DNA from: Candidatus Phosphitivorax anaerolimi
Lineage (GTDB): Bacteria > Desulfobacterota > Desulfomonilia > UBA1062
NCBI GenBank assembly: GCA_001896555.1
Contig: MPOS01000028.1
Location: forward strand, 133,603 to 197,602
DNA: 64,000 nucleotides
Direction of reading: 5' to 3'
Shown here: one piece after another, positions 27,549-36,856 of the stretch
Layout of the letters: each line of letters starts with the position of its first letter
How positions within the stretch are numbered: position 1 is the first letter of the stretch
Program-made: the position numbers and the translations under genes
The notes under the pieces: generated by a model
Told to the model about the DNA's origin: nothing
What the model saw: the letters and a program-made list of their open reading frames with translations, nothing else
The model's database searches: none

Positions 27549-28478
27549 ATGAACGTGGCCATAATCGGTGCCCGAAGAGTGAGAAACGGCATCGGTGAAT
27601 ACATTGCAAACTACTTCCAGAAAAACGGCGCACCGGTGGTGTGCGTGCTGGGAACCACGGAAGAAACCTCTTCCCTCGCATCGAGATCGCTGAAGAGATA
27701 CGGCATCGAGGCGAGGCCGTATCACGACTTCGCTGAAATGGTCTCCCGGGAGGATATCCAGGCGGTGGCCATTGCTTCGCCGGCAGAGTCTCACCTGGAT
27801 TTTCTCAAGGCCTCGCTCAAGAGGGGCCTTTCGGTCTTCTGCGAAAAGCCCTTTCTCGACCCCTCACGGGAAGACCTGACGGATGAGCTCGATGATATCC
27901 TCGAACAGGCATGGGCCGAAGGCAACACAGTTGCCATGAACTCACAGTGGCCGTTCTGCCTTGGCGCCTACGAAGAGCTCTGCGGCTCTCTCATGCCCGC
28001 CGGGGTGCGCCGCTTCTCGATCCGCCTTTCTCCCATCTGCTCCGGTCCAGCCATGATCCCCGATTCCGTGCCCCACGCCCTGAGCATCCTCTACGCAGTT
28101 CTGGGGCCGGGGACGATCTCACCGCCAGTCTTTTCGGGCACGGACACCGATATGACCATCGAATTCACCTATACCTCTGCGCACGGGAGCTGCGCGGTGA
28201 CCATCGCTCTCATACAGCAAAGTGAGCAGCCGAGGCCTTTCTGGTTCGGGTTCGATGACCGGATCGCGCGGCGTTCGATCGAGACCGCCCGGTATGAGAT
28301 ATTCTTCCATTCCGGGGACCGCCGCCTGCGGGTTGCAGATCCCCTGGAGCTGAGTGTGCGGGATTTCATCGAGGCATGCTCGTCCGGCCGGGAGCCCGTG
28401 ACCGGCAGGGGGCACATCGTGGCGACGACCAGGCTGCTCAAACAGATCTACGATGCGTATTCCCTTTCACGACAATGA
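27549..28478 (+). CDS. Gfo/Idh/MocA-family oxidoreductase
   Basis: A 309-residue NAD(P)-dependent oxidoreductase. The Rossmann N terminus (MNVAIIGARRVRNGIGEYIA) has the GxGxxG loop altered to GARRVRNG, which is atypical. The family EKP motif is intact (FCEKPFLDP), which normally supplies the catalytic Lys. The C-terminal alpha/beta domain is shorter than usual. Such enzymes oxidise or reduce sugars or nucleotide sugars. It begins a plus-strand run into a radical SAM gene 12 bp away and a glycosyltransferase, so a role in making or modifying a sugar for a surface glycan is likely but unproven. Confidence 0.82.
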   Translation: MNVAIIGARRVRNGIGEYIANYFQKNGAPVVCVLGTTEETSSLASRSLKRYGIEARPYHDFAEMVSREDIQAVAIASPAESHLDFLKASLKRGLSVFCEKPFLDPSREDLTDELDDILEQAWAEGNTVAMNSQWPFCLGAYEELCGSLMPAGVRRFSIRLSPICSGPAMIPDSVPHALSILYAVLGPGTISPPVFSGTDTDMTIEFTYTSAHGSCAVTIALIQQSEQPRPFWFGFDDRIARRSIETARYEIFFHSGDRRLRVADPLELSVRDFIEACSSGREPVTGRGHIVATTRLLKQIYDAYSLSRQ

Positions 28479-28490
28479 AAAGAGGAGGCT

Positions 28491-29708
28491 ATGGAGAAGA
28501 TACAGGAAAAAGAGCATGACTTCAGCGCAAAGCTGCGGCAGCAGTCCGTGGTGGAAAACTTAAGACAGTACATCACCTGGCAGAGGGCGGTGCGGAGGTC
28601 GGAGCCTTCGCCCGGACTTCCCGCCTTCGGGCCGGTGTCCATCAACCTGGACCTCACCTCGGCGTGCAACTTCCGGTGCCCCCACTGCGTGGATTCCGGG
28701 ATCATCAATACGGGCGAGGCACTCACCCTGGATGTCATCAAGCAGAGCATCGACACCCTCCAGGAGAAGGGGCTCCTCTCGGTGATTCTCATCGGCGGCG
28801 GAGAGCCTACGGTTCACCGCGACTTCGAGGAAATCGTCCGGTTCATCCGGTCGCGGGGGCTCCAGGTGGGAATTGCCACGAACGGCTCCCGCCTGGCACG
28901 GGTGGAGAAGGTGGCCGATCTCCTGAAAGAGGGCGACTGGCTGCGCCTTTCCCTCGATGCCGCCAGGGAAGACACCTTCCAGAAATCCCACCGCCCGACC
29001 GGCAAGCTCACCCTGGAGCGGATCTTAGAGGATGCGCAGCGGATCAAGAAGGCCAACCCCCTGATCTCGCTCGGCTACTCGTACGTGATCGTGTGGGAGG
29101 GAATCATGCTCGGCGGCCGCGAGCTGGTTTCCAATGTCGGAGAGATATCCGAGGCTGTCTCAAAGGCCGGGGAATATTCTTTTGACTATGTCTCGTTCAA
29201 GCCCTGCCTGCTCAGGCTGGAGGGCTCGCGCAAGGAGTCCCTGTTCGACCCCCCCGACCCGGAGAGAGAAACCCGGGTCATCACCGAAATAGGCGAGATG
29301 ATCGCACAGGCGGAAAAGGCCGCAGGCCCGGGGTTGAAGATCCTCAAGAGCGTCAACCTCCAGGCCATGATGGAAGGCAGGCTCCACGAGTTGAAACGCC
29401 AGCCCGCAACCTGCCACTCGCAGTTTTTCCGGACCGTCCTTGCGCCCTCCGGCATCTTCCACTGTCCGGCATTTAGGGGGGTTCCCCAGGGCCGGATCGC
29501 GGATCACGAGGGATACCTGGATGCAGATCGGTTCGCCCGCACCCAGGCGCGTCTCGATGCATCCATCAGAGAGTTCGACGCCTGCCGCGAGTGCAACGTG
29601 ATAGTCTGCTTCTACCACCATGTGAACTGGTGGATCGAGCGCTTCATCGAATCGCCCAAGGACGTGTCCGAGATCGAGGTCGTGCAGGACAACAACTTCT
29701 TTCTCTAG
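28491..29708 (+). CDS. Radical SAM protein with SPASM-like C terminus
   Basis: A 405-residue iron-sulphur enzyme. The radical SAM cluster motif is C59-x3-C63-x2-C66 in TSACNFRCPHCVDSG, followed by the GGGEPTVHRDF SAM-binding loop. The C-terminal third has further cysteines (TCHSQFFRTVLAP, FHCPAF, CRECNVIVCFYHH) resembling a SPASM or twitch auxiliary-cluster region. The substrate cannot be read. Its tight position between a Gfo/Idh oxidoreductase and a GT9 glycosyltransferase (8 bp gap) suggests sugar or lipid modification rather than peptide maturation; no precursor-peptide gene is seen. Confidence 0.9.
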   Translation: MEKIQEKEHDFSAKLRQQSVVENLRQYITWQRAVRRSEPSPGLPAFGPVSINLDLTSACNFRCPHCVDSGIINTGEALTLDVIKQSIDTLQEKGLLSVILIGGGEPTVHRDFEEIVRFIRSRGLQVGIATNGSRLARVEKVADLLKEGDWLRLSLDAAREDTFQKSHRPTGKLTLERILEDAQRIKKANPLISLGYSYVIVWEGIMLGGRELVSNVGEISEAVSKAGEYSFDYVSFKPCLLRLEGSRKESLFDPPDPERETRVITEIGEMIAQAEKAAGPGLKILKSVNLQAMMEGRLHELKRQPATCHSQFFRTVLAPSGIFHCPAFRGVPQGRIADHEGYLDADRFARTQARLDASIREFDACRECNVIVCFYHHVNWWIERFIESPKDVSEIEVVQDNNFFL

Positions 29709-29716
29709 GATATGGA

Positions 29717-30730
29717 ATGAAGATCTGCGTCATCCATCTCAACCAGATCGGGGACCTGGTATTCTCCCTGCCGCTTCTGAAATCCCTGAGGGACCGGTAC
29801 CCGGACGCCCTGATCCATTCAGTGGTGAAGCCTCCGCTGAACGAGCTATTAAGAGGCTCGCCCCTGGTGGACGAGGTCCTGCCCAAGCCCGGGCGCCTGG
29901 GCGGGAAGATCCGGCTCGCGAGAACCCTGCGGGCTCAGGGCTATGATCTCCTGATCTGCCTTGCCCGCTCGGAGGAGGCCCTGCTCCTCACCGCCCTGAG
30001 CGGGGCCCGCACCCGGGCGGGATTCGAGCGCTTTCCCTGGGACAGGGTGCTTCACGTCAGAGAGGTGATCGTCGGGCATAACTGCTGGCGGAACAATGCC
30101 CGTCTGATACAACGCCTGGGGATCTCGCCAACGGTTGAGGGCTATGTGGGGCTGCTGCCGGTCGAATCCCGCGAGTGCGGCATAGAGGTGCCGGAAAACT
30201 ATGTAGTGATCTCCGCCGGGGCATCGCCCAGAAGGCTCGCCAAGGCCTGGGACGAAGAGAAGTTCTCGCACCTTGCCGTAAGGCTCCATGAGCGCTATGG
30301 CCTGACCCCTGTCCTGGTTGGTGCAGGCGATACGAGAGAGAGCAACGAGCTGATCGCCCGCGGCATCAGCACCCTGGCTGAGAGCCGGGGAACCTCGGTG
30401 CTCGACCTCACCGGCAGGCTTAAGCTTCGTGAGCTCGCCGCCCTCCTGATGAGGGCCCGCCTGTTCGTGGGCATCGACTCAGGCGTCATGCACCTTGCCT
30501 CTGCGGTCGATATCCCCGTGGTGGCCCTGTTCGGGCCCACCGACCCGGCGTTCGTAGGCCCGCAGAACAGTCGCAGCAGAGTGGTGCGCCACGAGATGCC
30601 GTGCATGCCCTGTTATCTGAACACGACCTGCGGCGATGCGGTTGACTGCATGAGAAGACTGCAGGTGGACGAGGTCATGGACGCATGTACGAGACTCATG
30701 GACGAGAATGGGGCTGACCGGCGGCACTGA
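29717..30730 (+). CDS. Glycosyltransferase family 9 (LPS heptosyltransferase-like)
   Basis: A 337-residue GT-B glycosyltransferase of the ADP-heptose:LPS heptosyltransferase family. Signatures are MKICVIHLNQIGDLVFSLPL at the start, VVISAGASPRRLAKAWDEEK for the donor-binding loop, and VGIDSGVMHLASAVDIPVVA with LFGPTDP at the nucleotide side. The start at 29717 gives the classical GT9 N terminus and sits eight bases after the radical SAM stop. It probably adds a sugar to the inner-core or another lipid-linked glycan at the cytosolic membrane face. Confidence 0.92.
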   Translation: MKICVIHLNQIGDLVFSLPLLKSLRDRYPDALIHSVVKPPLNELLRGSPLVDEVLPKPGRLGGKIRLARTLRAQGYDLLICLARSEEALLLTALSGARTRAGFERFPWDRVLHVREVIVGHNCWRNNARLIQRLGISPTVEGYVGLLPVESRECGIEVPENYVVISAGASPRRLAKAWDEEKFSHLAVRLHERYGLTPVLVGAGDTRESNELIARGISTLAESRGTSVLDLTGRLKLRELAALLMRARLFVGIDSGVMHLASAVDIPVVALFGPTDPAFVGPQNSRSRVVRHEMPCMPCYLNTTCGDAVDCMRRLQVDEVMDACTRLMDENGADRRH

Positions 30731-30836
30731 AGAGTACGGCACAATCCGGCCCTTGACATCCGCCTGAAAAAAGCTGGAGATCGTTCTCTCATAAAGTCCG
30801 GCAACACCTGATGATGGAAAACGGGAGAGTGGACGG

Positions 30837-32282
30837 ATGGATGCGGTCATGAAAAAAATATCGTCGATGTATCCCGAGCATTCCTGGGAGCTCGTGAGCC
30901 GGCGGTCCGCCCGCAGCGTACATCGCCTCATCAGGAAGGGAGAGGTCGAGTATTACGTAAAGATCCTTTCACCCCGAACGCTTCCGGAAAGGCTGAGAAA
31001 TCTCATCCATCCCAAAACGCTGCGCGAGGCCTCGATGCTCGACCATCTGATGCACGCGGGCATACCGGTGCCCGAGGTCTGCGGGCATGTCAGAGCGGGA
31101 AGTTCAAGCGCCCTGATCACCCGCGCCGTGTTCCCTGCACGGAGTCTCTTTGAGGAAAGCCGCCAAAGGCAGATCGAGGTCATGCTCGATATGAGCGTCC
31201 GTCTCTTAAACGCCGGGTTCGGCTTCTCTGACATGCACCTGGGCAACATCATCCTTAACCGGCAGGGCAGCCCTTTCCTGGTGGATGCCTACGAGATCGT
31301 GCCCCTGAAAAAGACAGCCCTGAAACATGCGTCCTCGCTCTTCGCTCAGGTGGTCAACATCTTCGACCTGAGCCGGGAAGAGCTGGAGCCCTATCTGATG
31401 CAGGCTGCCGGAATCGGAGAAGCAGATGCCGCATGGGAGATGATCCGCTCCCAGGCCTTAAGCCTGCGCAGGAAACAGGTCGGCCGCAGGGTCGCAAGGA
31501 GCCTGCGGGAGGGGAGCTTCTCACGCGCTTTTCTCTGTCCACAGTTCAGGGCGTTTGTGAACCGCAACCATTCCCCCGACCTGCACGGCCTGGTCGCCGC
31601 GCACCGCGCACACCTGGCCGGGAATACGAACCTCTACAAGGTACAGAAGAAGACGCAGCTCAGCACAACCGGAGAATACTGCATCAAATCGTACGCAAAG
31701 GCCGGGTTATTCGCCGCGCCGTACGCAGTGCGCTCCTGGAAGGGATCGCTGACCCTGCTCTTCAACGGCGTCCCGGTGGCGGAGCCGGTAGCCGTGATCG
31801 TGTTCCGGAACCGGGAGAGCATGCTCATCACCAGGGACCTCGACCAGCCGGACCTGGACCGCTTTCTCGCGGGCGGCTATTCCCGCCTGCCCCTTGAGGA
31901 GCGGCGCTCTCTCGCGCAGGCCCTTGGCGGATTTGTTGGGTCCCTACACGCCAAAGGCATCTACCACGCAGACCTCAAGGCCTGTAACATCAAAGTCTGC
32001 ACGCAACCTGTGCAATTCTACCTCTTGGATACGGATCGGGTGGAGCACAGGAAAGCCCTATCCCGGAAGAGGAGGCTCAAGAACCTCGTGCAGATCAATA
32101 CGAGCATCCCCCGGGAGGTGAGCAGAACCGCGAGGATGGCCTTTCTCAAATCATACTGCGCGATCACGGGCGACGACCCTGGCGAGCTCTTCAAAGACAT
32201 ATGGCGGCTCTCGTCAGGCAGCGAGGTGATCTACCGCTGTGACGCGGGCGACGTGATCGAACAGTGGCGCGAGAACCCTTAG
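30837..32282 (+). CDS. Tandem LPS-kinase protein (two WaaP/KdkA-like kinase domains)
   Basis: A 481-residue protein with two kinase-like halves. The first half has Lys42 (YYVKILS), a catalytic loop FSDMHLGNIIL with Asp132 and Asn137, and a metal Asp150 (FLVDAYEI). The second half (from about 265) has Lys284 (YCIKSY), HADLKACNIKV with Asp379 and Asn384, and Asp398 (YLLDTDRV). Both sets look complete, so both domains may be active. Known relatives phosphorylate heptose or Kdo in LPS core; those are single-domain proteins of about 230-270 residues. The neighbours are two GT9 genes. Substrates are unknown. Confidence 0.85.
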   Translation: MDAVMKKISSMYPEHSWELVSRRSARSVHRLIRKGEVEYYVKILSPRTLPERLRNLIHPKTLREASMLDHLMHAGIPVPEVCGHVRAGSSSALITRAVFPARSLFEESRQRQIEVMLDMSVRLLNAGFGFSDMHLGNIILNRQGSPFLVDAYEIVPLKKTALKHASSLFAQVVNIFDLSREELEPYLMQAAGIGEADAAWEMIRSQALSLRRKQVGRRVARSLREGSFSRAFLCPQFRAFVNRNHSPDLHGLVAAHRAHLAGNTNLYKVQKKTQLSTTGEYCIKSYAKAGLFAAPYAVRSWKGSLTLLFNGVPVAEPVAVIVFRNRESMLITRDLDQPDLDRFLAGGYSRLPLEERRSLAQALGGFVGSLHAKGIYHADLKACNIKVCTQPVQFYLLDTDRVEHRKALSRKRRLKNLVQINTSIPREVSRTARMAFLKSYCAITGDDPGELFKDIWRLSSGSEVIYRCDAGDVIEQWRENP

Positions 32283-32297
32283 ACGGCCCGGCAGGGC

Positions 32298-33263
32298 TTA
32301 AAGGACACGGTCGATCTTTTCCATCACATCCTCGGGTGTGATGGACTGCATGCACACCGGGTTTTCGCAGGTCCTCCGGTTGCAGGGCGCGCACGGCAGG
32401 GACGCGCGTACCACCTGGCCGCGGTAGGGGCCTGTCCGCCTCGGGTCTGCAGGACCGAAGAGTGCGACCACCTCTTTCCCCAAGGCAACCGCCAGATGCA
32501 TGGGTCCGGTGTCGCAGCTCACCACGGCCCGCGCCCCGGAGAGCACGCCGATGAGCTGAGGGATGGTTGTCTTTCCCGCCAGGTCGATTGCAGACCCTGC
32601 CGCCAGGGCCATGATCCGCGCCGCCGCTGGCATGTCCTCACGCCCGCCCGTGAGCACGCACGGCAGGTGGTGGCGGGTTGCCAAAAGCTGCGCCAGCCGG
32701 GCGAACCCCTCCGGGCTCCAGCGGTTGGCGGGCTTGGTTGCGCCGATGTTCAGCACGATGTAGTCTTCGGGAAGACCTCCGGGCGGGATTTCCCCTTCCG
32801 GGATATTCCACTTCACCTCGGCGTCCCCGGCGCCCAGGTGCCGGGCGAACTCCAGATACTGCTCCACCATGTGCGCGGACGGATCGGCAGGCGCAATGCG
32901 CTCGAAGGGCATGATCCAGGTCATCTCCTTGCACCGCCTGCGGTCGAAGCCCACGCGTCTGCCGGCAGAGGCGGCCATGCACAAAAGGGCGGATTTGACG
33001 ATCCTCTGGAGGTCCAAGGCTACATCGAAGCGCAAACCCCTGATCTCTCTCACCACCTCACACAGTGAGCTGCGAAGGGATGAGCGGTCCAGGAGGATCG
33101 TGCGGTCCACCTGAGGATGCCGGGAGAGCAGCGGGAGGCTCAGCGGCTCCGTGATCCAGTGGATGCGCGCGTTGAAATGGGATTTGAGCCTGATCGCCAG
33201 CGGCAGGGTATTCACCACATCTCCCAAGGCACCGAGTTTGACGATCAGGATGTCCATATTCAA
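32298..33263 (-). CDS. Glycosyltransferase family 9 (LPS heptosyltransferase-like)
   Basis: A 321-residue GT-B enzyme of the heptosyltransferase family. Family marks are MDILIVKLGALGDVVNTLPL, YIVLNIGATKPANRWSPEGF and VVSCDTGPMHLAVALGKEVV followed by LFGPADP. A C-terminal cysteine group (CAPCNRRTCENPVCMQSI) matches the extension of GT9 proteins in this phylum. An internal ATG two codons in (33257) is an alternative start. It is the only minus-strand gene in the glycan cluster and is convergent with the tandem kinase gene (15 bp between stops). It is divergent from the GT2-kinase gene, with about 110 bp for two promoters. Confidence 0.92.
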   Translation of the reverse strand: MNMDILIVKLGALGDVVNTLPLAIRLKSHFNARIHWITEPLSLPLLSRHPQVDRTILLDRSSLRSSLCEVVREIRGLRFDVALDLQRIVKSALLCMAASAGRRVGFDRRRCKEMTWIMPFERIAPADPSAHMVEQYLEFARHLGAGDAEVKWNIPEGEIPPGGLPEDYIVLNIGATKPANRWSPEGFARLAQLLATRHHLPCVLTGGREDMPAAARIMALAAGSAIDLAGKTTIPQLIGVLSGARAVVSCDTGPMHLAVALGKEVVALFGPADPRRTGPYRGQVVRASLPCAPCNRRTCENPVCMQSITPEDVMEKIDRVL

Positions 33264-33375
33264 TGGTTATGCCATTCCTGCATTTTTCGCAAGGCCTGTT
33301 GAGAAAAGAAACTTCCCCCGAATATCACCCGGGTACCTCATTTACACACCTGAAATCCTGAGGTATGGTGATGCC

Positions 33376-35079
33376 ATGAACGATCCCCGCACAGCGCAGG
33401 AAGAACGGCCCCGGCTGAGCATCGTCATCGTGTCTCTCGGCCTCGACGATCTGCTGGGCGCGTGCATTGCATCCATCGGGGAGCACGTGAGGGTGCCGCA
33501 CGAAATCATTGTGGTGAACAACTCCCCCCAAGAGCTCGGGTATCGCGGAAACATCAGGATACGCTGCCTGGAGAACGGCAAGAACCTGGGGTTTGCCCGG
33601 GCCGTCAACCGGGGGATCCGCGAGTCCCGCGGCGACACGATCCTCCTGCTCAATCCCGACGCCCGCTTCACCTCCGACATCGTCACCCCGATGCTCTCCT
33701 TCCTGGACGAGCGCCGACAGGCAGGCATCGCAGGGCCCCAGCTCGTATTCCCTGACGGATCGCTGCAGAACTCCGTGGACATCCTCCCCAACCTCTTCAC
33801 CGAGCTCCTGAACAAATCCCTGCTCAAGATCCTCTTCCCCGGGGCATATCCAAGCAAACGCTCGGGGTTCACGCACCCGGTGCAGGTCCCCTCGGTCATC
33901 GGCGCCTGCATGATGATCAAGAGGCAGGTCATCGACACCATCGGGCCACTCGACGAGGGGTTCTTTCTCTACCTGGAGGAGACTGACTTCTGCAAAAGGG
34001 CCGCCGACGCGGGCTTCGAGATCTGGCATCTGCCGCAGCTCACCGTGACCCACCACCAGGGGACGAGCGCACGGCGGTTCGATGCCGCGAGAAAGGTGGA
34101 GTATCGCCGGTCCATGTACCGGTTCTTCCTCAAGCACCGGGGGATCGCCCAGACAGCCCTGCTCGTGCTCTTTATCATGATCAAGCTGGGCGTCGAGCTG
34201 CTCGGCGGGATCGCTGCATCGTTTCTCTCCCCGGCACGGACCCGACTGAAGAAATCCCTGTCTCTTATGCTATGGCATCTTGCGGGCGCACCTGCCGGGT
34301 GGGGGTTTGAGCGTACTCTGCCATTCTACCGGATCGTACACAGGCACGGATATACCTGGTTCCTCCCGGAAAACGGAGAGATTCCCCCTGATGCCGAAGA
34401 TCCGGGGCGGTTCATGGAGACTGCACTCGACACCGTGCTCAATCGCTCGAAGACCACCTTTGTCAAGTCCGGAACATTGCAGGGCAGGCAGATCTTTCTC
34501 AAGCGCTACAACTTCAAGGGGTATTTGGACGCCGTCAAGAATCTCTTCAGAAAAAGCAGGGCCAGAAAGGCCTTCGAGGGCGCACTCATGCTGGAGCTCT
34601 GCGGAATCCCCACCCCGCCCGTGGTCTTTGCCTGCGAAAGGCGGATCATGGGCGTCCTCACGGAATCCTATATTGCAACCGAGCGGGTCGAGGCACTGGA
34701 CCTTGTCAGGCACGTGGAGCTCAACGGGTATGACACCGGGCTGATCATGCGGGTTGCGGGATTTGTCCGCAGGCTCCATGAAATGGGGTTTGTACCCTTA
34801 GACCTCAAGGGGGAGAACCTGCTCGTGGGAACGGATGCAATCTATCTCATCGACCTCGACAGACTCAAGCGCAGAAGGTTTCCCGGCATGCGGATCATCG
34901 CGAAGAACTTGAGCTATCTCAACGCCTCGTTCGCCAGGGAAATACCCCTTGCCGATCGGCTGCTCTTCCTTGACGAGTATGCCAAGGGGAACCCCCTTCT
35001 CAAGGGGAAGAAGGACGAGCTCGCCCGCCGCATCGGACGTCTCACTGCACGGAGAATCAAAACCCGGTATACCGAATAA
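33376..35079 (+). CDS. Fusion: GT2 glycosyltransferase plus LPS-kinase-like domain
   Basis: A 567-residue fusion. Residues 13-260 are a GT2 domain of the rhamnosyltransferase type (LSIVIVSLGLDDLLGACIAS, NPDARF with Asp95, and YLEETDFCKRAADAGF with the catalytic acid). A hydrophobic link (ALLVLFIMIKLGVELLGG) follows. Residues 340-567 are a kinase-like domain with Lys376 (IFLKRYN), FVPLDLKGENLLV (Asp476, Asn481) and Asp493 (YLIDLDRL). The start at 33376 follows the GT2 N terminus; upstream in-frame codons overlap the divergent gene. The likely role is adding a sugar and phosphorylating the same glycan, which is inference from the fusion. Confidence 0.87.
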   Translation: MNDPRTAQEERPRLSIVIVSLGLDDLLGACIASIGEHVRVPHEIIVVNNSPQELGYRGNIRIRCLENGKNLGFARAVNRGIRESRGDTILLLNPDARFTSDIVTPMLSFLDERRQAGIAGPQLVFPDGSLQNSVDILPNLFTELLNKSLLKILFPGAYPSKRSGFTHPVQVPSVIGACMMIKRQVIDTIGPLDEGFFLYLEETDFCKRAADAGFEIWHLPQLTVTHHQGTSARRFDAARKVEYRRSMYRFFLKHRGIAQTALLVLFIMIKLGVELLGGIAASFLSPARTRLKKSLSLMLWHLAGAPAGWGFERTLPFYRIVHRHGYTWFLPENGEIPPDAEDPGRFMETALDTVLNRSKTTFVKSGTLQGRQIFLKRYNFKGYLDAVKNLFRKSRARKAFEGALMLELCGIPTPPVVFACERRIMGVLTESYIATERVEALDLVRHVELNGYDTGLIMRVAGFVRRLHEMGFVPLDLKGENLLVGTDAIYLIDLDRLKRRRFPGMRIIAKNLSYLNASFAREIPLADRLLFLDEYAKGNPLLKGKKDELARRIGRLTARRIKTRYTE

Positions 35080-35121
35080 AAAAGATTCGGGAGAACACTT
35101 AAGGGAATGAGGCGGCCAGTT

Positions 35122-35505
35122 TCAGTAGGAGACCGCGTCTGTGTCCGAACGGGTCGAGCGGATGACCACGGATACGCGGTTCGGCACACAGACGATGCTG
35201 TCCCCTGGTCTGCTTGCCGCGCCCATGTGCATGCACAGCTTGTTCGGACAGGGCGACCAGGCCATGGACGCCTTTCCCGAGCGGATCTCCACCAGGCTCT
35301 CGCCCAGGGGGCCGGGGACCCTGACATCCCCGTCCTCGGTGAGCGGCGCTTCACGGTAGAGGCCCTGGGCCGTGTACACCTGCACCCACGCAGGGTCACG
35401 CGATCCGGAGAGCCCGAGCGCCCACCAGAACCCTGCAAGGAACAGGAGCGCGGCGATCAGCACCAGATCGAACAGCCTGAGCCTCATACGGGTGCGCTTT
35501 CCCAT
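35122..35505 (-). CDS. NusG domain II-containing membrane protein
   Basis: A 127-residue protein with a signal-anchor helix (FDLVLIAALLFLAGFWWALG) and a small extracytoplasmic domain resembling NusG domain II (VYTAQGLYREAPLTEDGDVR, then LVEIRSGKASM). A cysteine group CPNKLCMHMG and a later IVCVPNRV are conserved in this family of anaerobes, where no function is settled. The start at 35505 (MGKRTRMRLR) gives a basic end before the helix; in-frame Met codons upstream add up to 15 residues. It is convergent with the GT2-kinase gene. Confidence 0.82.
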   Translation of the reverse strand: MGKRTRMRLRLFDLVLIAALLFLAGFWWALGLSGSRDPAWVQVYTAQGLYREAPLTEDGDVRVPGPLGESLVEIRSGKASMAWSPCPNKLCMHMGAASRPGDSIVCVPNRVSVVIRSTRSDTDAVSY

Positions 35506-35702
35506 ATCCGGTGTATACCTTCTTCTCATGCCTAAAATCAACCGCGGCACGCTGCTCTTTTTCAGCGGCAGGATTCAGCGAGACTCAGGTCCCACCTCTC
35601 CAGGTCTTCTCCGAGGCAAACGCGAGAGGGGATCGTGGGGAAGGACAGGATCAGGGCTTACCGGGAATCAGAAAATCATCCGGTTGACCCGCAGGCCCCT
35701 AT

Positions 35703-36668
35703 ATGCCTATAGTCATAGGCCATATGCATACCAGTGTATTCAGCTCCCCAGGCATCAAGGCCACACAGGTTTCCGACACCGTCTATGTGATCCAGGGGAA
35801 CAACCGGGCCCGGTCCCCCTTTTCCAATGCGGTCTGTGTTCTCGACCGGAGCACCCTCCTCATGGACTCTGGCTGCGGCCTCGACATCATCCATCAGGTG
35901 TGCTCCTGCTTACGGATCGATGCCGTGGTCCTCTCACACTCGCATCCTGACCACACCTCGGGCACGTGGCTTCTCCAGGATCTCTGCAGCCCCGATATCT
36001 CGGTGCCCCGCCAGGGGTCGGACAGCATCGCGCTTGCCGAAAAGCTCGCCCTGAGGTTCGTCGAGCAGGACCTGGCACAGCTGTGGAGAGAGACCTATCT
36101 CCCGGTCACGGGTTTCAGGGATTTTGTCTACACTTCGCAGTTCGACGACGGCACCGAGTTTTCCACCGGCAAGAACCGGTTCATCGCTATCCACACGCCG
36201 GGCCACCTCGCGGATCACTACTGCCTGTGGGAGCCGGACGAGAAGATCCTCGTAGGGTTCGACATCGATCTGAGCCCCTTCGGTCCCTGGTATGGAAACC
36301 CCGAATCAGACCCCGGGCTCTTCCGGAAATCCCTGGATAAGATCAGGGGTCTGCCTGCGGAGGTCTATGTCTCGTCCCATGCCCGGCCCGTCAAGCAACC
36401 CCACTTCATGAAGCGCATGCAGATATACGAGTCGGTCTTCCGCGAGCGGGACGAGGCACTCCTGAACATGGTCCCCCGGAATACGTGGATCGGGATCGAG
36501 GAGATCGTCGAGCAGTCACCCATCTACAAGAACGATTACCGCGCCCATCCAGACAAAATCTTGCGCTTCGGGGAAAGGCAGATGATCGGCAAGCACCTCG
36601 CGGGCCTCGTGAACCAGGAGCTGATCGCTGAAGAGCCCGGCGGAAGATTCCGCAAGCTCCTGCCCTGA
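35703..36668 (+). CDS. MBL-fold metallo-hydrolase
   Basis: A 321-residue metallo-beta-lactamase-fold hydrolase. The metal motif HSHPDH (His79, His81, Asp83, His84) is intact, with later ligands probably in IHTPGHLADHYC, the VGFDIDLSPFGPW Asp, and SSHARP. A C-terminal winged-helix-like tail (WIGIEEIVEQ, then MIGKHLAGLVNQELIAEEP) resembles that of the LACTB2/BLACT relatives. The substrate is unknown; relatives act on thioesters, lactones or RNA. An internal ATG at 35724 is an alternative start. It lies between the glycan cluster and the partner-switching genes with no clear tie to either. Confidence 0.88.
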   Translation: MPIVIGHMHTSVFSSPGIKATQVSDTVYVIQGNNRARSPFSNAVCVLDRSTLLMDSGCGLDIIHQVCSCLRIDAVVLSHSHPDHTSGTWLLQDLCSPDISVPRQGSDSIALAEKLALRFVEQDLAQLWRETYLPVTGFRDFVYTSQFDDGTEFSTGKNRFIAIHTPGHLADHYCLWEPDEKILVGFDIDLSPFGPWYGNPESDPGLFRKSLDKIRGLPAEVYVSSHARPVKQPHFMKRMQIYESVFRERDEALLNMVPRNTWIGIEEIVEQSPIYKNDYRAHPDKILRFGERQMIGKHLAGLVNQELIAEEPGGRFRKLLP

Positions 36669-36856
36669 CAAAATCCTGCACCGCCTTCCCGGCGCCGCAG
36701 ACGTGCGAAATCCCCCTTTAAACCGGTGCCTCGTCCCACAGGAGCACGTCTCTCCCCGGTCAGGACCCTGTTCCGGGCGTATCTGTGCTCAAGAAATATC
36801 CGTCATTTTCCGATTCTGCCATTACTGTGAGAGCTGCTTTGTCGAGGAGGATCATC

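Noticed and set aside
33151-33375. Extended N terminus of the GT2-kinase fusion
   Set aside because: It would overlap the start of the divergent GT9 gene, and GT2 homology begins just after the ATG at 33376.
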